This document shows positions 8,117 through 17,546 of a DNA stretch of 64,000 nt, piece by piece. Both the position numbers and the translations under genes were made by a program. The stretch comes from FEN-1250 sp038237245 (GTDB lineage: Bacteria > Gemmatimonadota > Gemmatimonadetes > Gemmatimonadales > Gemmatimonadaceae), in NCBI GenBank assembly GCA_038237245.1, contig JBBRYY010000005.1, positions 1 to 64,000 of the forward strand, written 5' to 3'. Below the pieces are notes generated by a model, which saw only the letters and a list, made by a program, of their open reading frames with translations, was not told the DNA's origin and made no database searches. Each line of letters starts with the position of its first letter. Position 1 is the first letter of the stretch.

Positions 8117-9522
8117 CAATGCGCGCCGGCATCCTGCCAGGAGCGAACGATACGATCGTGGCCCAGGCGACCGTCGGTGCCAGAAGCGCCCTCGCGGTGA
8201 TTCGGATGTCGGGTCCGGACTCGCACCGCATCGGCGCCGCGCTTCTGTCTCCGTGGCGCGCGACGCCGCGCGCGTCGTATCTCTCCACGCTGCGGGATCC
8301 CAGCGGGCGGGAGATCGACCGCGGCATCGTGACCGTCTACTCCGGACCTTTCTCGTATACGGGAGAAGACATGATCGAGCTGTCGCTCCACGGCGGCGAA
8401 GTCGGACCCGCACTCGCGATCAATGCGCTGCTTGCGTCCGGCGCGAGAGCGGCACTACCTGGAGAGCTCACGCGGCGCGCACTGCTCAACGGGAAGATGG
8501 ATCTGCTCCAGGCAGAAGCAGTCGGCGATCTCATCGACGCACGGTCGCGCGCAATGCACGACGTCGCACTCGGCCAGCTTGCTGGGCACCTCTCGGCCCG
8601 ACTGACGGCGCTGCGCGAGCAGATCATCGAGATCGAGGCGCTACTCGCCTACGACGTCGACTTTCCCGAAGAAGATGATGGCCCGATCGATCGCAGCCGC
8701 ATTCAACGCGCGGCACAGGTCACTCTGGCCACGATCGATGCATTGCTCGCTACCACGGCGACGGGAGAGATGATTCGCGGCGGTGCGGCAGTAGTTATCG
8801 CAGGCGCGCCGAACGCCGGCAAGTCATCGCTCTTCAACGCACTTGCAGGTACACGGCGCGCGATTGTCACCGACATCCCGGGCACCACACGCGATGCGCT
8901 CGAAGCGATGATCGACATTGAGCGATGGCCCATCCGTCTCGTCGACACCGCCGGGTTGCGCGCGAGCGATGACATGGTCGAGCGGCTCGGGATCGAGGTC
9001 GCGGAGGAACACGTCGCGAATGCGGTGCTCGTGCTCGTCTGCGGCGAGGACGTGGAGTCGCTCTCGATGGCGATCGAGAGTGTGCGTCGACTCACGCGTG
9101 CTCCCTTGCTCGCCGTCGGAACCAAGAGTGATACGGGGGAGATCTCAACGCCGGCGGTGACTGCCTTGCTCTCGCTCCACGGCGCAACCGCCGAGCTGCG
9201 TTACGTGCCCGTGAGCGCGCGAACGGGTGAGGGGCTCGCATCGCTCACGAAGAACATCGCCGAGATTCTACAGCGCGTTCGCACTGTGCTATCGAGTGAA
9301 AATCCGATCATCACGCGTGAGCGGCATCGCGCTGCGCTTGCGAGCGCGCGGGCGGAGGTCGCGGAGTTTCTCGAGCTATGGGAACGGGCGAGTGGGCTGC
9401 CAGCGACTGTCGCCGCCGTGCACCTGCACAGCGCGCGAGGCTATCTCGAGGAGCTCGTGGGAGTGCTCGATGTGGAAGACGTGCTCGACCGCGTCTTTAG
9501 CTCGTTCTGCGTTGGTAAATAG
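8113..9522 (+). CDS. mnmE: tRNA modification GTPase MnmE
   Basis: 469-residue GTPase that, with MnmG, modifies U34 of tRNAs. Domain order is normal: N-terminal folate-binding domain (about 1-125), helical domain, then an inserted G domain with GAPNAGKSS (G1), GTTRD (G2), DTAGL (G3) and TKSD (a slightly unusual G4), and the catalytic C-terminal FCVGK. I chose ATG 8113, which overlaps the previous stop (ATGA). The frame stays open upstream to 7873 inside the MBL gene, but the protein family begins at this ATG. Confidence 0.95.
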   Translation: MTMRAGILPGANDTIVAQATVGARSALAVIRMSGPDSHRIGAALLSPWRATPRASYLSTLRDPSGREIDRGIVTVYSGPFSYTGEDMIELSLHGGEVGPALAINALLASGARAALPGELTRRALLNGKMDLLQAEAVGDLIDARSRAMHDVALGQLAGHLSARLTALREQIIEIEALLAYDVDFPEEDDGPIDRSRIQRAAQVTLATIDALLATTATGEMIRGGAAVVIAGAPNAGKSSLFNALAGTRRAIVTDIPGTTRDALEAMIDIERWPIRLVDTAGLRASDDMVERLGIEVAEEHVANAVLVLVCGEDVESLSMAIESVRRLTRAPLLAVGTKSDTGEISTPAVTALLSLHGATAELRYVPVSARTGEGLASLTKNIAEILQRVRTVLSSENPIITRERHRAALASARAEVAEFLELWERASGLPATVAAVHLHSARGYLEELVGVLDVEDVLDRVFSSFCVGK

Positions 9523-9524
9523 CG

Positions 9525-10463
9525 TTACGCCGAGGCGGCGGTGAGATTCGAGATTGCGGAGATCTCGTCCGCGCTCGCGCGTACCGCCCACGCCATGCCG
9601 CGTTCCGCAACCGCGCGCTCGACCATGCGGCTGCCGAGGTAATAGCCGGCGCGCTCGGGGAGCACGTACTGGTCGATGGTGCGTGACTCGTCGCTGAGGC
9701 CGCCGGAGAGATAGCGGAGGCGCAATCCCAGCCCTGATCGCTCGAGATCCGGCGCGACGGAGCGAGCGAGCACACCCTCGAGTTCGCGGATGCGCGCGTA
9801 CTGACGCCGCGAGTATCCATAATACTCCCACTCGGCGTGACCTGGGCTCACTACGCGGGCGACTTCGACCGCGATCCCCTCGTTGATCACGTGCTCGCGC
9901 AACGTCGCGCGGCGACCGGTCTCCCAATAGCTATAGTAGCCATCGGACTCGGTGATGAGTTGACGCAACGCGCTGCGGCTCGAAGGCGACGTATAGCGTA
10001 CCGCATGTGCAATTTCGTGTGCCAGCCAGAGTGGGATCAGAGCCGGGTCGAGACCGAGCCCCTGTGTATCGGGGTTTGCCACTCCGGTGAAATGCTCGAG
10101 ACAGACGAAGGCAATGCCGCGCCCACCGGAGACGAGCTCGCCCGCGTTAGCCGCCCCAACGCCGACCATCAGCACGACATCGATGTCGGAATCGAGCTCG
10201 AGGAGCGTGCCGCAGCGATACTCCGTTTCCCTCGCCAGCGAAACGACATCAGTTCGTTCCAGCATGGCGCGCAAATCCTGCCGATCGGCCCGCATGACCG
10301 AGCGAGCTACGTCATCGAAGTGCGATGTGTCGGGATCGAGTACGTAGTTGCGCCAGTATGGCTCGAGAATGCGGAGGTGGGACGTGTAGTAGCGCCGGTA
10401 CGCGGCGACTAGGTCTGAGCTGTCGAGCAGTGCAAAAAAATCAGGTATCAGATTTATCAGCAT
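9525..10463 (-). CDS. Putative zinc metallopeptidase
   Basis: 312-residue cytoplasmic-looking protein (no signal peptide). It contains HEIAH (in the segment WLAHEIAHAVRY, near residue 168), a classic HExxH zinc site. About 55 residues later comes INEGIAVEVAR, whose Glu could be the third ligand, as in DUF2268-like or gluzincin-type peptidases. Substrate unknown. The gene is convergent with mnmE, with only 2 bases between the stops. Confidence 0.7.
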   Translation of the reverse strand: MLINLIPDFFALLDSSDLVAAYRRYYTSHLRILEPYWRNYVLDPDTSHFDDVARSVMRADRQDLRAMLERTDVVSLARETEYRCGTLLELDSDIDVVLMVGVGAANAGELVSGGRGIAFVCLEHFTGVANPDTQGLGLDPALIPLWLAHEIAHAVRYTSPSSRSALRQLITESDGYYSYWETGRRATLREHVINEGIAVEVARVVSPGHAEWEYYGYSRRQYARIRELEGVLARSVAPDLERSGLGLRLRYLSGGLSDESRTIDQYVLPERAGYYLGSRMVERAVAERGMAWAVRASADEISAISNLTAASA

Positions 10464-10608
10464 TCAGACCGGGTGCGCGTGAGGATGGCGCGACGTCCGT
10501 CCGGCGGACGGGTGAAGATAGTCTCGGCCTTACAGTGCAACAAGGGCGCTTCGATATGCTGGCACGCAATTTCCTTCTGTCGTGCACATGAACGTGCCGG
10601 AGCCCAGC

Positions 10609-11262
10609 ATGACGACGTTGAAACACATCGAGCTCACCTGCCCCATCTGTCATCACTGCTTCGATTCGCAAGCGGTGCTGTCGACGAACTCGTTCGGTGG
10701 AAAGCGAACCGACTTTCACGAGCGCGCGGCAGGGGCACAGCCGCTGCCCTATCTAATACATCTCTGCTCGCGCTGTGGCTACGCTGGAGGCGAAAGAGAT
10801 TTTGGGGACGAGGCGGATGTGAGTCCGATGCTGAAGGAGCACGTGTGGGACGAGCTCGCGCCGCGATTGAGCGAAGGTGCGCTGACGGGCTCCGAGAAAT
10901 ACGAGTTCGCCGCAAAGGTCGCGCTGTGGCAGGGCGCGGAGCCGCGTCGCGTCGCGGACCTGCTGCTGCGCGCCGCGTGGTGCTGTGTGGACGAAGGGGA
11001 CACGGAGGCAGAGCGATATTTCCGGCGGCGGTCGGCGTGGATGTTCGAGCGGTCGCTCGAAACCTTCGACGGCGTCGAGCGGGACGAGCGCGCCGTGCTC
11101 ACATATTTGGTGGGCGAGCTATGGCGCCGGATCGGCGATTCCTCCATCGCGTCCAAGTGGTTCGACCGCGTTGCCGGCGAGGTGCTGGATGCCGATGCGC
11201 AGGAGTGGTTGATCGCGGCTGCGAATCAGCAGCGCGATTGCCCGCGCGAGTGGTTCGGCTAG
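10609..11262 (+). CDS. DUF2225-type zinc-ribbon protein
   Basis: About 217 residues. The N-terminus has CPICHHCF and, 45 residues on, CSRCGY, a four-Cys zinc ribbon typical of DUF2225 proteins, followed by a helical repeat-like region. Function unknown. The start ATG 10609 has GGAG at 10599-10602. In-frame starts at 10582 (GTG) and 10588 (ATG) are possible, but the conserved part begins after 10609. The gene is convergent with upp. Confidence 0.75.
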   Translation: MTTLKHIELTCPICHHCFDSQAVLSTNSFGGKRTDFHERAAGAQPLPYLIHLCSRCGYAGGERDFGDEADVSPMLKEHVWDELAPRLSEGALTGSEKYEFAAKVALWQGAEPRRVADLLLRAAWCCVDEGDTEAERYFRRRSAWMFERSLETFDGVERDERAVLTYLVGELWRRIGDSSIASKWFDRVAGEVLDADAQEWLIAAANQQRDCPREWFG

Positions 11263-11268
11263 CCGACG

Positions 11269-11925
11269 CTACGCATCGGGACGCGTTCCGAAGATCCGGT
11301 CGCCTGCGTCGCCGAGTCCGGGAAGGATGTACCCTTGCGCATTGAGCTCGCGGTCGAGGGCGGCTGCGAAGATCTTCACGTCGGGATGGACGGCGAGCAT
11401 GCGCTGCACTCCCTCGGGCGCCGCGACGAGACAGAGAAAGCGGATGCGTGTCGCACCGGCGCGCTTGAGTGATGCGACCGCCGCCACCGCGCTGCCTCCC
11501 GTCGCCAGCATTGGATCGAGTACGAAGAACTGGCGCTCGGCCGCGTCTCCCGGTACGCGGAAGTAGTAGTCGACCGGCTCGAGTGTCTGGTGATCGCGGT
11601 AGAGTCCGATGTGTCCGACGCGCGCGGAGGGGACGAGTCGAAGCACACCGTCGACCATGCCGAGTCCGGCGCGGAGGATCGGGACGAGAGTGAGCTTCTT
11701 CCCGGCGACGCGCTGCGCGGTCATGCGTTCCATCGGGGTGTCCACGGAGACCGGTTCGAGGGCTAGATCGCTGGTGGCCTCGTAGGCCATCAGCATGGCG
11801 ATCTCCTCGACGAGCTCCTTGAAGATCTTGGTCGGTGTAGCGCGGTCGCGAAGGATCGAGAGCTTGTGCTGGACCAGGGGATGCCCGGTAACCGACAGGT
11901 TGGGCAGCGAAGGGGTGGTCAGCAT
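11269..11925 (-). CDS. upp: Uracil phosphoribosyltransferase
   Basis: 218-residue enzyme that salvages uracil to UMP using PRPP. The PRPP-binding loop DPMLATGGSA, the LVPILRAGLGMVDG segment and the C-terminal GLGDAGDRIFGT uracil-binding motif are present. The frame is open further upstream to 12222, but the family begins at MLTTPSLPNL, ATG 11925. It is divergent from the small gene at 11953, 27 bases away. Confidence 0.96.
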   Translation of the reverse strand: MLTTPSLPNLSVTGHPLVQHKLSILRDRATPTKIFKELVEEIAMLMAYEATSDLALEPVSVDTPMERMTAQRVAGKKLTLVPILRAGLGMVDGVLRLVPSARVGHIGLYRDHQTLEPVDYYFRVPGDAAERQFFVLDPMLATGGSAVAAVASLKRAGATRIRFLCLVAAPEGVQRMLAVHPDVKIFAAALDRELNAQGYILPGLGDAGDRIFGTRPDA

Positions 11926-11952
11926 GCGGCTGAAGGTACTAACTTCGCAATC

Positions 11953-12138
11953 ATGAAAGAATACCAGGCGGTCGTGCTGAAGCTGTCGCGCCGTGCTCAT
12001 GACGACGAGGATGCGCTGACGGATCTGCTGAACGAGCGCAGTCGTGGCGGGTGGGAGCCTGCGCTTCTGTCCCAGGATGGTGCACGCATGACGGTGGTCT
12101 TTCAGCGCGCATTGCCGGCGTCTCGCAAAGAGAAGTGA
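11953..12138 (+). CDS. Small DUF4177-like protein
   Basis: 61-residue protein starting MKEYQAVVLKL, with ALTDLLNERSRGGWEP and a closing basic tail. The pattern of a beta strand, a helix ending in GGWE, then two strands is that of DUF4177 proteins, which have no known function. The frame runs back to 11866, but ATG 11953 is the natural start. Its TGA overlaps the GTG start of the TetR gene. Confidence 0.65.
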   Translation: MKEYQAVVLKLSRRAHDDEDALTDLLNERSRGGWEPALLSQDGARMTVVFQRALPASRKEK

Positions 12139-12725
12139 CCGAGCGCGCGGTGGTGGTTCCGCGTCCGCGTGCCGATGCCGCGGAGCGCATCCTTCGCGCT
12201 GCGATCCGTCGCATCGTGGCATCGGGTGCAGCGGCGCTCACGATGCACGAGGTGTCGGAGGAGGCAGGGGTGAGCAAGGGGCTCATCCACTATCACTTCC
12301 ACGACAAGGAAACGCTGCTCGCGCGCATGGTGGAGTGGATGACGCGCCATCTCGTGGGGCGAGAGCGTGCCGCGCTGGCGGAGTCCATTCCACGTCATGC
12401 GATCGACGATTTGTGGAAGTGGCTGGAGTCGGAGCTGGAGCGCGGGCAGATCCGCGTGCTGCTCGAGCTCGCGGAGTGGCGCGGGCCGCTCGTGCAGAGC
12501 GCGATTCGGGAGTCGGCGACCGCGCGCCGCGATGCGTCGGCGGCCTCGATCGAGCATCTGTTCTCGCTGCTCGGGTTGCGTCCGCGGATCCCGGCCCAGC
12601 TGCTCGCGGATGTCGTGGTGGCGTTCATCGACGGGCTGTCGATCGCGATTGCGATCGATCGCGAGAAGAATGCGCGGGCGGCGTTCGACGTATTCTGGCT
12701 CTCGCTGCTGAGTCTCACTGAGTAG
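12135..12725 (+). CDS. TetR/AcrR family transcriptional regulator
   Basis: 196-residue regulator with an N-terminal helix-turn-helix (about residues 20-65: MHEVSEEAGVSKGLIHYHF) and an all-helical ligand-binding domain. The start GTG 12135 overlaps the previous stop (GTGA). The ligand is unknown. Divergent transcription of upp and the small upstream gene makes the 11926-11952 gap a possible target; this is inference. Confidence 0.85.
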   Translation: MTERAVVVPRPRADAAERILRAAIRRIVASGAAALTMHEVSEEAGVSKGLIHYHFHDKETLLARMVEWMTRHLVGRERAALAESIPRHAIDDLWKWLESELERGQIRVLLELAEWRGPLVQSAIRESATARRDASAASIEHLFSLLGLRPRIPAQLLADVVVAFIDGLSIAIAIDREKNARAAFDVFWLSLLSLTE

Positions 12726-12749
12726 CGAGCCGCGTGCGGGCAGCTGGAC

Positions 12750-13352
12750 GTGAGCGAGTCCCGCTCGCTTTTCGCGCGCCTGTTCGGCGCGGTGGCCGTC
12801 GCGGCGCTGCTACTCTGGCTGTCGTTCATGGCCGCCATCATCGATGCCGGGCGGAGGAACGAGGCCAGTGCCGCCGATGCCATCGTCGTGCTCGGGGCCG
12901 CGCAGTACGAGGGGCGCCCTTCGCCGGTGCTGAAAGCGAGGCTCGATCATGCGGCATCGCTGTGGGCGCAGGAGCTCGCGCCGCGGATGATCGTGACGGG
13001 CGGGCGCGGAGTCGGGGACACGACGAGCGAGGCTGCGGTGGGGATGCGGTATCTCGTGCAGCGAGGAGTGCCGGCGGATTCCATTTCGATGGACATGGAA
13101 GGGCTGACGAGTAGCCAGTCTATGGTAGCAGTGCGCCGATTTCTGGGACGGCGACCAAATCCAACGGTGATTTTGGTCAGCGATCCGTTCCATATGCTGC
13201 GGCTGTCGATCCTGGCGCGGCGACTACATATGATTCCATTGCTCTCGCCGACGCGAACGAGCCCGATTTCTACACGGCCTGGGCAGCAGTTTCGCTACAT
13301 TCTGGCGGAATCGCTCAAGGCTCCCTATGCGCTGCTGGTGGGTGCGCGTTGA
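12750..13352 (+). CDS. YdcF/ElyC/SanA-type DUF218 protein
   Basis: 200-residue protein with one N-terminal membrane segment (about 12-32) and a DUF218 domain: DAIVVLGAAQYEG, MIVTGGRG, the acidic ELAP helix and SDPFHMLR. Family members act at the cell envelope, but the reaction is unknown. The start is GTG 12750, 24 bases after the TetR gene; the two may be one transcript, ended by the hairpin at 13357. Confidence 0.85.
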   Translation: MSESRSLFARLFGAVAVAALLLWLSFMAAIIDAGRRNEASAADAIVVLGAAQYEGRPSPVLKARLDHAASLWAQELAPRMIVTGGRGVGDTTSEAAVGMRYLVQRGVPADSISMDMEGLTSSQSMVAVRRFLGRRPNPTVILVSDPFHMLRLSILARRLHMIPLLSPTRTSPISTRPGQQFRYILAESLKAPYALLVGAR

Positions 13353-13356
13353 GCGC

Positions 13357-13388
13357 CGAACGGGGGCATCCCCGGTGCCCGTTTTGGC
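13357..13388 (+). terminator. Intrinsic terminator after the DUF218 gene
   Basis: AACGGGGGCA and TGCCCGTT pair across a short CCCCGG-containing loop (bulge of two G), followed by TTTT. Confidence 0.55.
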
Positions 13389-13864
13389 GTCTTTCAGTGG
13401 GTTCCGTCACCCCTTCCCTCTTGCGCTAAAGCCAATGATACTGTCACATTGGAGCCGCGAAGTGTCACATTACGTTAACACGTGAAACGAAAGGGCTCGG
13501 GACGGATCTACGAGCCTCATCATCGTATGGCGTTCTCACTGCGGGTAGCTACCATGCCCCATGACGTAGCTGTTCCCGAACACTCCGCCGATTCCTGTTT
13601 CTCGGTCGGCGAGGACAATCGAACGAGACTGCTGGTCGCACTCGAGCTGCGTCACCGAGCGCTCGCTTGCGATGGACAACATCATCGCCATCCTGCCCGC
13701 ACCATCCCCTTCCCACTTTCCGGCAACAACTCCCTTCCCATGCGCTGGGAGTCGGTTAGCGCGCTCAGACACTTCCTCGGCGAGCGCCGGAGTGCGTAGC
13801 TGCTTCATGCTGGATCATTGCAGGATTTGAAAAGTTCCCCCACGTGTCTTCCGGAGGTTTCTGA
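13389..13864. other. Long intergenic region before the first PQQ dehydrogenase
   Basis: About 480 bases with no gene I can support. Two short open frames (13482-13799 plus, 13536-13808 minus) lack ribosome sites and family character. The region holds the TGTCACATT direct repeat (13442-13471) and, at its end, a strong GGAGG (13853-13857) for the gene at 13865. It probably carries the promoter and control sites of that dehydrogenase. Confidence 0.5.
13442..13471 (+). promoter_or_regulatory. Direct repeat TGTCACATT, two copies 21 bases apart
   Basis: Copies at 13442-13450 and 13463-13471 start exactly 21 bases (two helical turns) apart, the geometry of a tandem operator. TGTCACAT recurs at 18809-18816 in front of xoxF. 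The protein that might bind is unknown. Confidence 0.4.
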
Positions 13865-15604
13865 ATGCGTATGATTCGTACTGTGGCTCTCGTCGTCGGC
13901 GGGCTGGTGCTCTCGACCACGCTGAGTGCGCAGGAGCAGGTGGAAACGATAACGAAGAAGTCTGTGACGCGCGAGCCGACGTTCACGAGCGTCACCGATG
14001 ACATGCTGAAGAACGCCCGCACGGATGGTAAGAACTGGGCGATCTACGGCCGCGACTACACGAACCAGCGCTACTCGCCGCTCGCGCAGGTCACTTCGGC
14101 GAACGTCGGCTCGCTCCGGATGTCGTGGATGTACCAGACCGGCATCTCGCGCCTCGGCTCGTTCGAGACGAGCCCGGTGGTCGTCGACGGCGTGATGTAT
14201 CTGACGACGCCCTACAACACGGCGATGGCAGTCGATGCGCGCACGGGCCAGCAGATCTGGCGCTACGAGCACAAGCCGAGCATCACCGCGCCGATCTATT
14301 GCTGCGGCCCGAACAACCGTGGCGTCGCGATCTCCGGCGGCATGGTGTACATGGGCACGCTCGATGCGCGGCTCGTCGCGCTCGATTCGAAGACGGGCGC
14401 CGTGAAGTGGGACGTCGAGGTGGCCGATCCCGAGGCGGGCTACAGTCTGACGATCACACCGCTCATCGTCGACAACGAAGTCATCGTTGGCACCTCCGGC
14501 GCCGAGTACGGCATTCGCGGTTTCGTGCGCGCGTACAACAAGGATGATGGCAAGCCGATGTGGACGTTCTACACGCTTCCGGACAAGGGCTGGGAGGGCA
14601 ACTTCGCCGAGAAGACCGGTGAAGGCGAAGACCTCAAGCGAAACATCACCGCGGAGAAGGCGGCGATGGCGCAGTACGGAGATGCGTGGAAGCGTGGCGG
14701 CGGGTCGGTGTGGATGACGCCAGCCTACGATCCCGCTTCGCACAACATCTTCTTTGCCGTTGGCAATCCGTCGCCAGACCTCGATGGCACGGTTCGTCCC
14801 GGTGACAATCTGTACACCGAGTCGATCGTCGCGATCGACGCGCATACGGGCGAGTACAAGTGGCATTACCAGCAGGTTCCGCACGATGTGTGGGACTTCG
14901 ACGCCACGAGCCCGCCGGTCATCGTCAAGCTGAAGAACGGCAAGACGGCGGTCGCGGAAGCCGGCAAGACGGCGTTCGTGTACGTGCTCGATGCGGAGAC
15001 GGGCAAGCTGATTCGCAAGTCGGAAGAGTTCAACAGACACGAGAACTATTTCGTGCAGCCGACGGCCGAAGGCGTGCGCATGCTGCCTGGCGCGAACGGC
15101 GGATCGGAGTGGTCGCCGACGGCGGTCAATCCGAAGCTCGGTTACATGTACGTGCTCGGTCTCGAGCAGCCGATGAACTACATCACGCATTCGGCGCCGC
15201 TCGAGAAGGGGAAGCTCTGGCTCGGCTCGGCGTTCAAGGCCGTGCCGGGTGAGAAGCAGTTTGGGACGTTCACCGCGATCAACCTGAACACGGGGAAGCG
15301 CGCGTGGCAGGTGAAGACGGATCAGCCGATGATCGGTGGCGCGCTGGCGACGGCCGGAAATCTCGTCTTCACGGGCGAGGGGAACGGTCACTTCAACGCG
15401 TACAACGCGACGACGGGAAAGACGCTGTGGACGTTCCAGGCGGGCGCAGGCTGTAATGCTCCGCCGGTCACATACTCGCTGGACGGCAAGCAGTACATTG
15501 CCGTTGCATGCGGTGGGAACTATCAGCTCGGCTATTCGTTGGGCAATGCGGTAATGGTGTTCGCGCTGCCCGGCGGCGCGCCTGCTGCGAAGAAGGGGAA
15601 ATAA
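13865..15604 (+). CDS. PQQ-dependent alcohol dehydrogenase, lanthanide-type
   Basis: 579-residue periplasmic quinoprotein with a signal peptide (about 1-22) and the eight-bladed propeller with repeated W motifs such as GKTLWTFQAG. The adjacent-Cys disulfide that stacks on PQQ is in IYCCGPNNRG. The catalytic Asp is D344 (in VWDFD), and D346 two residues later is the extra Asp that marks lanthanide-using enzymes. There is no heme domain. The sequence differs clearly from the xoxF product at 18949 and looks more like ethanol-type enzymes, so the substrate may be another alcohol. The GGAGG is 7 bases before the ATG. Confidence 0.85.
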   Translation: MRMIRTVALVVGGLVLSTTLSAQEQVETITKKSVTREPTFTSVTDDMLKNARTDGKNWAIYGRDYTNQRYSPLAQVTSANVGSLRMSWMYQTGISRLGSFETSPVVVDGVMYLTTPYNTAMAVDARTGQQIWRYEHKPSITAPIYCCGPNNRGVAISGGMVYMGTLDARLVALDSKTGAVKWDVEVADPEAGYSLTITPLIVDNEVIVGTSGAEYGIRGFVRAYNKDDGKPMWTFYTLPDKGWEGNFAEKTGEGEDLKRNITAEKAAMAQYGDAWKRGGGSVWMTPAYDPASHNIFFAVGNPSPDLDGTVRPGDNLYTESIVAIDAHTGEYKWHYQQVPHDVWDFDATSPPVIVKLKNGKTAVAEAGKTAFVYVLDAETGKLIRKSEEFNRHENYFVQPTAEGVRMLPGANGGSEWSPTAVNPKLGYMYVLGLEQPMNYITHSAPLEKGKLWLGSAFKAVPGEKQFGTFTAINLNTGKRAWQVKTDQPMIGGALATAGNLVFTGEGNGHFNAYNATTGKTLWTFQAGAGCNAPPVTYSLDGKQYIAVACGGNYQLGYSLGNAVMVFALPGGAPAAKKGK

Positions 15605-15672
15605 TCGCAACAACGACGGACGGGCTTTCGGGCTCGTCCGGCGTGTTCTGCGTGTTCTGCGTGGAGGATACG

Positions 15673-16059
15673 GTGGGTAGTCACGGGAAGCTGTGGGCGC
15701 TCGGAACGCTGGGACTCGGACTCTTGTTGGGAAGCGCGGCGGCACCGGTGGCTCGCAGGCAGGCGCCGACGCAGCTCGCGGGACGGGACTGGCAGAAGTT
15801 CGGCCCGAGGGAGAAAGACGCGTACGTCGCGGGCTTCATCGCTGGTGCGGCCGTGCGCGGAGGTACGGCGGCGATGAGTATGGATACGACGCCGAGCAAG
15901 GCGCTCGATGCGATGCGAGCAGCAAAGCAGCTTCCGTTTCCGTATTCGGTGTCCGTGTACGCATCACAGATCGACGATTACTACTGGTGGGAAAACCATT
16001 TGGACGTTCCAATCGTCGATGTTATGGTCAGAACCGATTTGCAGCTTCGCTCTCATTGA
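15673..16059 (+). CDS. Small exported protein of unknown function
   Basis: 128-residue protein. The GTG start at 15673 has GGAGG at 15663-15667, the best site in the region. A signal peptide (about 1-28) is followed by a charged domain with KDAYVAGFIAGAA, an aromatic cluster DDYYWWENH and the end VMVRTDLQL. I do not recognise the family. Position 68 bases after a PQQ dehydrogenase and before a porin suggests a periplasmic accessory role in the same pathway; this is inference from context. Confidence 0.65.
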   Translation: MGSHGKLWALGTLGLGLLLGSAAAPVARRQAPTQLAGRDWQKFGPREKDAYVAGFIAGAAVRGGTAAMSMDTTPSKALDAMRAAKQLPFPYSVSVYASQIDDYYWWENHLDVPIVDVMVRTDLQLRSH

Positions 16060-16232
16060 ATCACGCCGTTCGCGGCGCAATCCGTTTGCGGGGAGGTGGC
16101 ATCAGAAACTCGTTTGATGGAAACTCGTATGAAGGTGTTGTTCCGATCTCTTCGAGATCAAAGGATTCGTTGGCGCTCGAGCTCTTTCGCGGTCCTTGTC
16201 TCTCGTTTTTCACTAGTCTTGGAGAAGCAAGC

Positions 16233-17522
16233 ATGAAAAGAATTGCAATCGTCACATGTGCACTTGCGATGGCGGCAGGGACTGCCAATGCGCAGGGACT
16301 CACGATGCAGATGAGCAATGGTTGGAATTTCTCGTTTTCGGGTAACGTGAATGCGTTCCTGGTTTACACGGATGGGAAGTGCAGCTCGACGACCCAAGCT
16401 GGTGCGGGCGGCAGCAGTCCGTGCTCGTTCGCCGGCGGACTCGTTGGTTCCGGTGAAGGCTCGAAGGCGTCGGCGATTCGCACCGGTCTGCTTCCGGCGT
16501 TCGCGACGTTCGAAGCGAAGGGCAAGGAAGGCGGCGTCGATCTCGGCGTGCACTTCGGCTTCGCTCCGCAGATCAACAACGCAAACGGCGTGCACGACAA
16601 CTTCGGCAACGGCACACAGGCCGGCGCGCAGATCGACATGCGCCAGGTGTATCTGACGGCCGGTGGAGAGTGGGGACAGATCCTCGCCGGTCGCGAGATC
16701 GGGCTGTATCAGCGCGGCAACATCCTGAACGACATGACGCTCTTCGGCGTCGGCGCGGCGGGCGGCACGGGTTACGGTGCGGGCGGCGGCACGACGCTCG
16801 GCCGTATCGGCTTCGGCTACGTCTATCCGAACTTCGTTGCGCAGATGACGTACAGCAGCCCGGCGACGAACCCGGCGCAGATCTCGATCGGTCTCTTCGA
16901 TCCGAGCGCGATCGGCGGCAGCAATGGCTACACGCAGACCAAGATTCCGCGCGTCGAGTCCGAAGTTACGTGGACGGGACATTTCGGCGCGACGACGGCC
17001 GAAGCTCCGAAGGGCGCCGACAAGGTCATGTTGTTCGCCAGCGGTGAATGGCAGCATGCGTCCACTCCGTCGACGAGCTCGGTGTCCAAGGATTCGTACG
17101 GCGGCGCCGGTGGCGCGCGCGCGGACTTCGGCGGGCTGTCGCTCGTCGGTTCCGGCTTCTATGGAAAGGGCATCGGCACAGTTCTGATGTTCGACTCCGG
17201 TAACGAAGTCGATGACAACGGCGATCTGCGGACGTCGTACGGCTTCATCGGTCAGGCCGAGTTCCAGCCGATGGGTACGAAGTGGAAGTTCGGCGCCAGC
17301 TATGGCGAGAACGATCTGAAGCAGACGTCCACCGACGATAGTGATTGCGAAGGCAATTGCTTCTTCATGAAGAAGAATTCCGCGATCGTCGGCTCCGTGA
17401 CGTACCTCTGGACGAAGTCGCTGCGTTGGGTCGGTGAGTACACGTACACGAAGGCGACGGCGCAGACGGGCGAGAAGGCCACTGCGAATCAGGGCGCCGT
17501 CGGCATGATGTTGTTCTTCTAG
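16233..17522 (+). CDS. Outer-membrane porin-like beta barrel
   Basis: 429-residue protein with a clean signal peptide (MKRIAIVTCALAMAAGTANA). The rest has alternating strands, Gly-rich turns and a terminal MMLFF ending in Phe, all typical of outer-membrane porins. A segment GREIGLYQRGNI resembles the constriction-loop region of general porins. GGAGAAG lies 6 bases before the ATG. The frame runs upstream to 15693 but crosses the previous gene. Location behind a PQQ dehydrogenase suggests it could admit alcohols, metal chelates or both; the solute is unknown. Confidence 0.85.
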   Translation: MKRIAIVTCALAMAAGTANAQGLTMQMSNGWNFSFSGNVNAFLVYTDGKCSSTTQAGAGGSSPCSFAGGLVGSGEGSKASAIRTGLLPAFATFEAKGKEGGVDLGVHFGFAPQINNANGVHDNFGNGTQAGAQIDMRQVYLTAGGEWGQILAGREIGLYQRGNILNDMTLFGVGAAGGTGYGAGGGTTLGRIGFGYVYPNFVAQMTYSSPATNPAQISIGLFDPSAIGGSNGYTQTKIPRVESEVTWTGHFGATTAEAPKGADKVMLFASGEWQHASTPSTSSVSKDSYGGAGGARADFGGLSLVGSGFYGKGIGTVLMFDSGNEVDDNGDLRTSYGFIGQAEFQPMGTKWKFGASYGENDLKQTSTDDSDCEGNCFFMKKNSAIVGSVTYLWTKSLRWVGEYTYTKATAQTGEKATANQGAVGMMLFF

Positions 17523-17546
17523 GCTCTACTGCTTTACGGTTGCACA

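Noticed and set aside
13482..13808. Two short overlapping open frames on opposite strands before the first PQQ dehydrogenase
   Set aside because: No ribosome site, no recognisable protein pattern; the region looks regulatory.
13805..15745. Very long minus-strand open frame (646 codons) opposite the first PQQ dehydrogenase
   Set aside because: The product is Arg/Leu/Val-rich low-information sequence, a mirror of GC-rich codon bias; the plus strand encodes a clear quinoprotein.
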